Source: Debaryomyces hansenii CBS767
Taxonomy: Eukaryota > Ascomycota > Pichiomycetes > Serinales > Debaryomycetaceae
NCBI RefSeq assembly: GCF_000006445.2
Contig: NC_006043.2
Coordinates: 620,001-684,000 of the forward strand
Length of the DNA: 64,000 nt
Direction of reading: 5' to 3'
Part shown: positions 10,932 through 19,389 of the stretch, one piece after another
How the letters are laid out: each line of letters starts with the position of its first letter
Numbering within the stretch: the first letter of the stretch is position 1
Notes under the pieces: generated by a model
The model's input: only the letters and a program-made list of their open reading frames with translations
Told to the model about the DNA's origin: nothing
The model's database searches: none
Position numbers and translations under genes: made by a program

Positions 10932-11124
10932 TACATCTAAATGGCTCGTTAAATTCCCAATAGATAGTTACTCGTATGGGACGAATTTTTCAGTACCTAA
11001 ATCTCATTTCTCACGCTCAGTTTCATAATCCAGTTCTACAGTATTTTAAGTCTTAAATGATAATTTATTAGAGTTCAAGAAACATAATTCAATAAGAATA
11101 ATTTTACATTGCTATCTATATAAC

Positions 11125-12525
11125 TTAATTTCTCTTAAAATTGGATTCAATTTGTTCCACAACATCGGCTCCATAACTTCTCAAGTTATGGAATGCGCTA
11201 TTAAAATCTTCCTGAGCTTGCTTCAATCTCTCATCGGATGAAGGTTCAGCCTTTTGGAAAAGTGACTTGACATTGGCGTTAGCCTTGTTGGTTAAGTCTT
11301 CTAAGTTTTTCTTGGCTGCTTCGTAGTTTCCAATTGCTCTTTCTTTACCTTGGACGTATGAGGCGCTCAATGGATCACCAGCATCACCAAAAGCTCTCTC
11401 AGAGTTCTTTGCTCCTCTGGTGTATTGCTGTGCAGTCGAATTACCTGATTTGTCTGCATTTTCCCATTCCTTTTTAAGTCTTTCGGTTTCTTCATTGAAT
11501 TTGTCAGCAGCTTCGTCAGCCTTCTTGGAGCCCCATGAAGCCCAAGCATCCTTTTCCTTTCTGAGTGCTTCGGCTTCTTGATTAGCCTTTTCAGTAGCCT
11601 CGTCCACCTTCTTAGATCCCCATGAAGTCCAGGCATCCTTTTCCTTTCCGAGTCTTTCAGCTTCTTGGTTAGCCTTGTCAGTAGCGTCGTCAACCTTCTT
11701 GGATCCCCAAGAAGACCAAGCATTCTTCTCTGCTGCAGCCTTGTCAGCGGCTTCGTCGGCCTTCTTGGATCCCCATGAGGTCCACGCCTTCTTTTCTTCT
11801 GCAGCCTTGTCAGCTACTTCATCGGTCTTCTTAGAACCCCATGCAGACCAGGCATTCTTCTCTTTCTTGAGGTTTTCTGCCTCTGCGTTGGCTCTATCTG
11901 CTGCTTCGTCCTTCTTTTGAGAACCCCACGAGAACCACTCATTCTTCTTCTTTTCGGCATCTCTCTTAGCTTGGTCGTAGTTATTATCTAAATTGTTAGC
12001 TGCCTCGTCCTTCTTGTCTCCGAACCAGTTAAACCACGAATTGGCCTTATCTTCAGCACGCTTTTTGTCGCTTTTGGCTGTCGACTTCAATTGATCAACT
12101 TGGTTCGTGGTAGAACCACCAATGTCATTGACGAAGTCAATGTACTTATCAGTCAATTTGTACAAAACATTCTTGTCTTGGTCGACATTAGCCTCAATTC
12201 TCCTTCTAGAATCAGTGACACTGCCACTAATGTTGTTAACAAGTCTCGAGTTCTTAATTGAGTCAAGTGTCGATTCAGATGCCTTTTGCGCTTCTCTTTG
12301 TTGCTCATTAGTGAAGCTGGAAACCTTGTCAACTAATTCGTCTTTCTTGTTATCCAACTTATCAACTTGTCTATTTATATTACGGTTGATCTTTTCGCCA
12401 GTAGATGCTGGCTGTGGTGGAATTCTTTGCTGTCTTGGAAGAATTTCCAGAACATTTTGGTCATACCAATAAACTGCACCACCAGTTGCTGCTAACGCTA
12501 ATAAAGACTTAGTACCTTTTGACAT
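11125..12525 (-). CDS. Single-membrane-helix protein with seven Trp-Trp-Gly-Ser-Lys repeats
   Basis: The 466-residue protein has one N-terminal hydrophobic helix (about residues 5-20, LLALAATGGAVYWY) and a long, highly charged, helical remainder. Residues 161-354 contain seven repeats of the type W-x-x-W-G-S-K-K-x-D-E-A, with Trp pairs at 164/167, 197/200, 226/229, 248/251, 270/273, 299/302 and 328/331. Lys, Ala, Glu and Asp dominate, as in LEA-type or apolipoprotein-like helices. The short N-terminal anchor followed by a W-x-x-W-G-K motif recalls the MICOS subunit Mic12/Aim5, which has one such motif; I also considered the Candida surface protein Csp37. Neither assignment is secure. The gene lies 193 bp upstream of AIM10 on the same strand. 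Confidence 0.75.
   Translation of the reverse strand: MSKGTKSLLALAATGGAVYWYDQNVLEILPRQQRIPPQPASTGEKINRNINRQVDKLDNKKDELVDKVSSFTNEQQREAQKASESTLDSIKNSRLVNNISGSVTDSRRRIEANVDQDKNVLYKLTDKYIDFVNDIGGSTTNQVDQLKSTAKSDKKRAEDKANSWFNWFGDKKDEAANNLDNNYDQAKRDAEKKKNEWFSWGSQKKDEAADRANAEAENLKKEKNAWSAWGSKKTDEVADKAAEEKKAWTSWGSKKADEAADKAAAEKNAWSSWGSKKVDDATDKANQEAERLGKEKDAWTSWGSKKVDEATEKANQEAEALRKEKDAWASWGSKKADEAADKFNEETERLKKEWENADKSGNSTAQQYTRGAKNSERAFGDAGDPLSASYVQGKERAIGNYEAAKKNLEDLTNKANANVKSLFQKAEPSSDERLKQAQEDFNSAFHNLRSYGADVVEQIESNFKRN
11464..12045 (-). repeat. Tandem repeat array inside the 466-residue protein
   Basis: Seven degenerate coding repeats have successive spacings of 33, 29, 22, 22, 29 and 29 codons. 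The 22- and 29-codon forms differ by exactly seven codons, as if one helical heptad had been gained or lost. The repeats are also visible in DNA, with recurring blocks that read AGCCCCATG or TCCCCATG on the plus strand. Confidence 0.88.
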
Positions 12526-14359
12526 AATTCCAGTATCTTAAATATGTTTCTTAAATTATTAATCTAAAAAACTTCAAAAATCGTGAATATGGTTAACGGA
12601 GTCACCGAATGATTATATATAGAAATCCATATAAAGGATTGCTATAAACGATTGCTAAATAAATGATCTGTTGGATTGCTATCTGAATCACGAGGGAGTT
12701 CCAAATTTTTCGGTATGAACTACTTCACATGAAAAGCAGAAGGATCCGTCAACGGCTTTTTATATGGCTTCAGACTAAGAATCAGAAGTATTGATAGATT
12801 AGGAGGTATATGTAGAGTGTAGAGGGGCAGTTGGCGTGTACAATATGTTTGTAGCATGTGTATTTGATGAGTTGTTCATATATATTGCATAGAAGAGTAC
12901 TCGAGACTAATGCGGGACTAGAGTAGCGGTAGAGGATGACCAGAATGCGCTAAAAGCATTGTACAAGGTCAATTCTTTGATAAATTGTTACTGTGGATCG
13001 GGAGAAATGGTACTGTTACTATAGGCTATTTTAACTCGTATGTGTGGACCTAGTAGTGTATTTTGCTGTGTGAGACCGGTGGATACGTATTGCGCTAGTT
13101 GCTAGTTACATTGATCATCATAAACTCATGTGATAACATGTAAGGTCTCAATATACTCGGTTCCGGATCTGCGTGCATTGGCTGTCCAATTCAACAAAAG
13201 ATCCAAAAAATGAGCCTTTAGTCCCGATTCAGGAACGACGACTCGTATACCTGGTCGATAAGCATTTTATGCCCAAAGAACAATTTGTTAGTTTCATTCG
13301 ATATTGCCACTACCTGTTTGTCAGAAACATCATACTCAATCTATGTGGCAATACTTACCAAACAAACTGTGATCTTTTTCGATTTAGAACGGTGCGCAGC
13401 ATGACCGGAAGTATCGTGTCAAAGTTGACATGGATAAAGTTTCTGGGGCTTGATCACTTAAATTCGTTAGGCACGCTTGGAAATGAAGAATTGCAATGTT
13501 GTGCTGCTGTCAATGGTTTCATTTCACAAAATGGGCCCTAGCACGGGTTGTATACTTCGCATGCTTTTGGATTATGCGAAAATTGGCCAATTGGTAAAAT
13601 GTTGCAATCGATAGGACTTCATACTAATAATTTGATTGATTGCAATGGAACTAGATGGTGTTTTGGATCATCAGCATCTCATAGGGGTATTGTCACTTAC
13701 AGATTATCTGCAACTTCATTATAAGCTCCAAGTTGGACATTTGGATAATTTAAGAATGAACACATATTGGATGCAAAGGTGGCAATAATAATAGAGTACA
13801 AATAATAAACGAATTATAGAAGGTCTTACAAGCAAGATAGTGTCTTCGGCAGGACTACCTTGTAACCAGAAGTACGAGAAAAAGATGTTTAGACTCTAAC
13901 CGTATAAACATGGTCAAACAACAATAGAGATTATTCTTAACTGTCCTCATCTACCGATCCTCCTAATTATTTTACTAATATTTTTTCGACTCATTCATAA
14001 CATTTCTGGGTTGGAATCATTAGACAACCGATAAGTAGACATATTCAAGTACTTCATTACGTAAAATTTCCGAGTCTGTCCCCAAGTCTTGAAAAGGGAG
14101 CATTGGTAGCCGTCATATTTTCTGGAGAATACTGGGAAAGATAAACGCGCATATTTGAATTACCAGTGGGGTCCTTTCCACCAACCAAGAAATATTATTC
14201 AAAATGACCATTCGTATCGTAATTCATACAGGAGAAGGTATGCAAAAGTTATACTATTTCACTATTGATTAGTAATTTCGATATCGCTGCAAATATTTCA
14301 GTCGCTTTCTTTTCGCTTAAGGTAAATGTTGCGTCCCCATTATTACTCCACTCGTAATA
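12526..14359. other. Gene-poor accessory region
   Basis: This stretch lies between the repeat-protein gene and the first transporter. Its first part is the promoter of the minus-strand repeat-protein gene. The only coding-like segment is the broken frame at 13137-13724. No RNA gene, tRNA or transposon end was recognised in the rest. Confidence 0.5.
13137..13724 (+). pseudogene. Possible gene relic of unknown family with one in-frame stop
   Basis: A single reading frame stays open from 13137 to the TAA at 13722-13724, interrupted only by TAG at 13539-13541. It has no plausible ATG start. The downstream part (GLCENWPIGKMLQS, then CNGTRWCFGSSASH) has a protein-like mix of Cys, Trp and Gly. With about 7% stop codons expected at this base composition, some 180 codons with one stop is unlikely by chance, so a decayed gene is plausible. 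Several CTG codons occur in the first 120 codons, unlike the core genes here. I recognise no family. It could still be chance. Confidence 0.3.
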
Positions 14360-14374
14360 CGGAAAGTAAATCCG
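14360..14374. promoter_or_regulatory. CGG-N9-CCG palindrome upstream of transporter copy 1
   Basis: CGG at 14360-14362 and CCG at 14372-14374 are inverted with nine bases between them, inside a longer inverted repeat (ATACGGA at 14357-14363, TCCGTAT at 14371-14377). Inverted CGG half-sites are the usual target of dimeric Zn2Cys6 regulators. The site lies about 300 bp before the ATG and recurs with the same spacing upstream of the second transporter. Confidence 0.55.
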
Positions 14375-14672
14375 TATCTATTTACATTACCTTAACAATT
14401 GTCAACCATGTCACCTTATTGGGGATTCTCGAGTCAAGATTCTGTGTAAGATTTTGACTTGACCAATAGTTGGTAATCATTGATTAAGGCCGGGAAAAAT
14501 GAAACGGTGCATCCTATTGGTATTGAAAGAAGCTTACGAAGAGTATTCATGATACCGATATTACAGGTTGACTATTAAGCAATGGAGCATGTTTTATATC
14601 GAGAATATTTAAATAGGGATGAAATAGTACGATTTTTTACTGGACCTTTTAGAGCGGAAAAATATTCACTTA

Positions 14673-16244
14673 ATGATGAGAACGACAGATAAGAAACAAA
14701 ATGATAGGAGTGCTCTGGTTCAAACAAGTATTGCTGCAGAAGGAAATAACACTGATGTCGAAGATAATGTTATAACATCAGTAATGTCACCACAAACTGG
14801 AAAGTTGGTTAATATTACAGCAGATGGAGATGTAGCTATGAACTACACTATGGATGAAAAAGAAGTTGAGATGGACGAAGCTACGAATAAAAGAATTCTT
14901 CGTAAAATTGATATGTATTTGATGCCAGTTATGTGTTTATTATACTGCTTTCAATTTATTGACAAAATGGCCAACTCATTTGCATCTATTATGGGAATGA
15001 GGGAAGATTTGCATATGGTAGGCAACCAATACTCATGGAGTGGGACTTCCTTCTACCTTGGATATTTAGTGCTTGAGTTTCCTGTGTCGTTATTGTTACA
15101 GAGGTTTCCTGTTTCGAAGACTGTATCCACTTTCATTATTTTGTGGGGTTTCATCATGTGTATGCATTCAGTACCTGAATATCCTGGGTTTATTGCATTA
15201 CGTACCATATTGGGCATGTTAGAAAGTTCGATCACACCAGCCTTTGTCATCTTAACTAGTCAATGGTATAAGAGAGAAGAACAGTTTATAAGGACTGCCT
15301 TATGGTTCGGCTGTAATGGTCTTGGCCAAATAATTGGAGCAGGGGCTATTTCTTATAATCTTTTTGTCAATGCAGATTCTTATTCTATGGAAGCGTGGAA
15401 ATTGCTATTCATAATAACAGGAGTCTTAACAATTGCATTAGGCTTCTTGATCATGGCCCATATTCCAGATACTCCGACAAAGGCGTGGTTCTTGACAGAA
15501 GAGGAAAAGCATCTTGTTGTGCAAAGAATAAGGTCTAACCAACAAGGTTTTGGTAACAAGCATTTTAAGAAGGATCAATTCATTGAAGCTATAACTGATA
15601 TTCAGACTTGGCTTTTCGCTATATTTACAATATCCAATAATATTCCAAATGGTGCGGTGACTAACTTTAGTAGTATTTTGATATCAGGCATGGGCTATTC
15701 AACTTCAGAATCCTTATTGATGCAAATGCCCCAGGGCACTTGTATGACGTGTGGCTGTATTGGGATTGCTTGTGGGACGCTTCTTTATCCCTACCGATTT
15801 TTCTGGGCCGCCGTCGGAATCTCAATTAGTTTAATCGGCTCTTGTATGCTTTCTTTTGCTGGTCCATATAAAGCTCAATACGCTGGACTTTGTCTATGGA
15901 ATGTTGCGCCAGTTGGTTTTATTTGCATGTTGTCTATTATTGCTTCTAATTCTGCAGGCCACACTAAAAAGGTCACAGTAAATGCCATTACTTTAATCGC
16001 ATACTGTGTTGGTAATTTAATCGGTCCACAAACTTTTATCGAGGCACAAGCGCCTGAATATGCGGGTGGTAAAATAGCGATTGTCGTATGTATTGCTATT
16101 TCATTGGCAACCCTCTTTTGTATTTGGTTTGTGTTCTGGGCCCGTAATAAAAAGTTGGATGCAAATTTGAACACCAAAGTCGAGAATCTTGAATTTGCTG
16201 ATTTAACCGATAAACAAAATCCTAACTTTAGGTATGCATTATGA
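14673..16244 (+). CDS. Major facilitator permease, allantoate/DAL5 (anion:cation symporter) family, copy 1
   Basis: The 523-residue protein is a membrane transporter with about 12 predicted helices and cytosolic ends. Family features include RILRKIDMYLMPVMCLLY at the first helix, the loop SWSGTSFYLGYL, WGFIMCMHS, GMLESSITPAFVILTSQWYKREEQ, PDTPTKAWFLTEEEK before the central loop, and NAITLIAYCVGNLIGPQTF late in the protein. These are typical of the Dal5/Tna1/Seo1-type family, which imports organic anions such as allantoate, nicotinate, small peptides or vitamins. The substrate cannot be told. The ATG at 14673 is followed by a second ATG codon, and the start matches copy 2. It forms a tandem pair with the copy starting at 16694. 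Confidence 0.88.
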   Translation: MMRTTDKKQNDRSALVQTSIAAEGNNTDVEDNVITSVMSPQTGKLVNITADGDVAMNYTMDEKEVEMDEATNKRILRKIDMYLMPVMCLLYCFQFIDKMANSFASIMGMREDLHMVGNQYSWSGTSFYLGYLVLEFPVSLLLQRFPVSKTVSTFIILWGFIMCMHSVPEYPGFIALRTILGMLESSITPAFVILTSQWYKREEQFIRTALWFGCNGLGQIIGAGAISYNLFVNADSYSMEAWKLLFIITGVLTIALGFLIMAHIPDTPTKAWFLTEEEKHLVVQRIRSNQQGFGNKHFKKDQFIEAITDIQTWLFAIFTISNNIPNGAVTNFSSILISGMGYSTSESLLMQMPQGTCMTCGCIGIACGTLLYPYRFFWAAVGISISLIGSCMLSFAGPYKAQYAGLCLWNVAPVGFICMLSIIASNSAGHTKKVTVNAITLIAYCVGNLIGPQTFIEAQAPEYAGGKIAIVVCIAISLATLFCIWFVFWARNKKLDANLNTKVENLEFADLTDKQNPNFRYAL

Positions 16245-16693
16245 TAGAATAATTTGCAATTTGAAGCACATATTTCTCAACGACTTTGTTTCAACAAATA
16301 CAATATTATCCATAACATGGATACCAGATCACTTTATGACGTAGATTGGCGATTGTAATACAAGTAGTATCACAAAGTATTTTGGTAAAGCATTACGACA
16401 CATTTGCGTGTGGCTAAAACTAATTTCGTATGTCTTATCGGTAAATGTTTCCGTTGCATTTTTAAGGTATTCGCAACTTGGAAAACTGCGTATAATATTA
16501 TACTGGGTTGGAGAAACCGATTTGGGGTACAAGATTAAAATATCTATTATGAGCTTCTACGTTCAATGTATCCAGTTTGGATAAGTCATGATGGTGGGGA
16601 CAACCATATTTCCCCAACCAATTGAGATTACTTAAATAGATGAATATACGACCATTTGTCTATAGTATGTAGGTAGCAGCCAAATATAATATA
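16245..16693. other. Intergenic: promoter of transporter copy 2
   Basis: The 449-bp gap between the tandem transporters holds the 3' end of copy 1 and the upstream region of copy 2, including the CGG-N9-CCG site at 16439-16453. No other feature was recognised. Confidence 0.5.
16439..16453. promoter_or_regulatory. CGG-N9-CCG palindrome upstream of transporter copy 2
   Basis: CGG at 16439-16441 and CCG at 16451-16453 are inverted and nine bases apart, about 240 bp before the copy-2 ATG. The spacing equals that upstream of copy 1 although the nine inner bases differ, which suggests that the half-sites have been conserved for one zinc-cluster activator. Confidence 0.55.
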
Positions 16694-18256
16694 ATGATGA
16701 GAACAGATAAAAGTAAAAACGACGTCTTGGACATTGTATCGGAGAAAGATTCTAATGTAGATGCAGAAGACAATATTATAACATCAATAATGTCACCACA
16801 AACTGGAAAGTTGGTTAGTATTACAGCGGATGGAGATGTAGCTATGAATTATGCTACGGGCGAAAAAGAAGTTGAAATAGATGAAGCTACGAATAAAAGA
16901 ATCCTTCGTAAAATAGACTTATGCTTGATGCCCATTATGTGCCTATTATATTGCTTTCAATTCATTGACAAGATGACGAACTCTTTCGCATCTGTAATAG
17001 GAATGAGGAAGGATTTGCATATGGTTGGTGATCAATACTCATGGAGTGGGACTTCCTTCTATATCGGATATTTAGCATTCGAATTTCCAGTATCTCTTTT
17101 GTTACAAAGGTTCCCTGTTTCGAAAACCGTATCAGTATGTATCATTTTGTGGGGTTTCATCATGTGTATGCATTCAGTTCCTGAATATCCTGGGTTTATT
17201 GCATTACGTACCATATTGGGCATGTTAGAAAGTTCAATCACACCAGCCTTTGTCATCTTAACTAGTCAATGGTATAAGAGAGAAGAACAGTTTATGAGAA
17301 CTGCTTTGTGGTTCAGTTGTAACGGTCTTGGTGTTGTAATTGGGGCTGGAGCTATTGCCTATAATCTCTACGTCAATGCAGATTCTTATTCTATGGAAGC
17401 GTGGAAATTGCTATTCATAATTACAGGGGTGTTAACAATCGGTCTTGGGTTTGCAATCATGGCCCATATTCCAGATACACCCACAAAGGCGTGGTTCTTG
17501 ACATGAGAGGAAAAGCATCTTGTTGTGCAAAGAATAAGGTCTAACCAACAAGGTTTTGGTAACAAGCATTTCAAGAAAGATCAATTCATTGAAGCTATAA
17601 CTGACATTCAAACGTGGCTCGTCGCTTTATTTGCTATAGCCAATAATATTCCAAATGGTGGAGTAACTAATTTTGGCAGTATTTTGTTAACGGGTATGGG
17701 CTATTCAGAATCAGAATCCTTGTTAATGCAAATGCCCCAAGGTGCAGTAATGTGGACTGGGAGTATCTTGTTAGCTAGTGGTACAATGGTTTTTCCATAT
17801 CGTCTCTTCTGGGCTGCAATCGGATTGTCAATCAGTTTAACCGGGTCATGTATGCTTTCCTTCGCTAATTCATACAAAGTACAATATGCTGGCATTTGTC
17901 TTTATTTTATTGGCCCAATTGGTTTTGTTTGCACTTTGTCTATTATTGCTTCTAATACAGCGGGTCACACTAAAAAGGTCACAGTAAATGCCATTAACTT
18001 GATCGCATATTGTGTCGGTAATTTGATAGGCCCTCAAACTTTTATAGATGCCCAAGCACCGGATTATGCGGGTGCTAAAATCGGCATCGTTATATGTATT
18101 TCTGTTTCGTTGGTTACCCTTTTTTGTATTTGGTTAGTATTTTGGACCTGTAATAAACGGTTGGATGCAAATTTCAACACCAAAGTCAAAGTCGAGAATC
18201 TTGAATTCGCTGATTTAACCGATAAGCAAAATCCTAACTTCAGGTATGCATTATGA
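16694..18256 (+). pseudogene. DAL5-family permease, copy 2, interrupted by an in-frame TGA
   Basis: This tandem paralogue of the preceding permease would have about 520 residues but is cut by TGA at 17504-17506, after residue 270 in the central cytosolic loop. Copy 1 has GAA (Glu) at the same place; the TGA differs from it at two bases, and the frame is otherwise intact on both sides to the same C-terminus. Without readthrough only the first six helices would be made, so the gene is probably inactive. The rest is well preserved, so the lesion looks recent. A sequencing error or a strain polymorphism is possible. Patches of near-identity to copy 1 (for example 17150-17290) alternate with more diverged parts. 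Confidence 0.88.
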
Positions 18257-19389
18257 TTATGTACATTTTATCCGAATATATATGATTAATTCACCCATTA
18301 TTTGGCGTGTAGGGTTTTTGTTTAAGCCTAACTTTCTTGTTTTGTGCAATTCTTCATTACCGTTCTAAGAATACGTTACACCGACGTATCTTGCATCGAT
18401 CGTTCTGCACTCAGGCAACCAGTAGTTTTATCATCATTTTTGCTTAGCCAAATAGAAAATAATATGGTATTACTGAAGTACCATTGGCCATTGTTGACGT
18501 AAGACAAGGATGCGCTTCGGCGACCCACATTGTAGTCTAACTCGGTTCATGGCCAAATCAATATTTTGTTCCTTATACTCTCACTGGGCCTCATTCTCGT
18601 TTGTCTCTATATAAATTCACCTCTAATCTCCCAATCAATCACCCAAACGCAGTCTACGTCTACCACTGGCCCGAAATCGAACTCACCCCAAATCGAGATT
18701 TAGTTGCAAAATCGTGCCCCTCGGACTTTGGACCCCCATTTTCTTCCTGTCGACCCTTCTTTTTAATACCGAATATCTCCAGTCATTCAACTACCCCCTA
18801 CATGCATCCCAAACTATTCTTCAATTCACATGCTACCGACAATTCGTCTTCTGCATACGTCACTGAGTTCCATGACTACTAACTTCGCAGAGGCGCACTC
18901 GAAAGAATATCACTATTCAGACATCGCAAACCCAACTGTAATCGTATAAAAGCCGACGCCACTACTAAATACACGGTCCTCCCTCACTCGTCGTGCGTGG
19001 ACCTTTCCTCATCATCCGCCTATCTATTGTTCCTAGTGAACACTAATAGGAGTTATCTGATAGAGGGCCCTTTCACGTGACACGCTGAGCCAGTCATTCA
19101 AATCTTGAAACCGTCAACAGATGCAAAAATTTAATTTGGTCATGAATTGATAAATAAACGTGAAACTTTTAGTAATTTAGCAAATATTCATATATGATAT
19201 ATACATACTAAGTATATTAAATTAACAGCTTGATGTATTAAACATTGACAAACTGAGGCTACAAAAAAGAGGTAAAATTTGAGAATAAAGACCAGTAACC
19301 GCCCCTTTCCGTCGAGTCACAGATCAATTCAAATTGATAACGAAAGAACACAAGGGGAAAAAAATAGAAAATTTTAAATAAAATACAGC
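18257..19389. other. Intergenic with pyrimidine-rich block and orphan TATA box
   Basis: The gap precedes the MKS1-like gene. Bases 18590-19010 are notably C-rich on the plus strand, unlike the neighbouring A/T-rich DNA. A consensus TATAAAAG lies at 18945-18952, some 440 bp from the next ATG, and a CACGTG followed by AC is at 19074-19079. An open frame at 18601-18882 lacks an ATG and looks unlike a protein. A non-coding or leader transcript is possible but not shown. Confidence 0.4.

Noticed and set aside
18601..18882. A 93-codon frame upstream of the MKS1-like gene
   Set aside because: It begins with TTG, has Pro/His-rich composition from C-rich DNA, and shows no domain.
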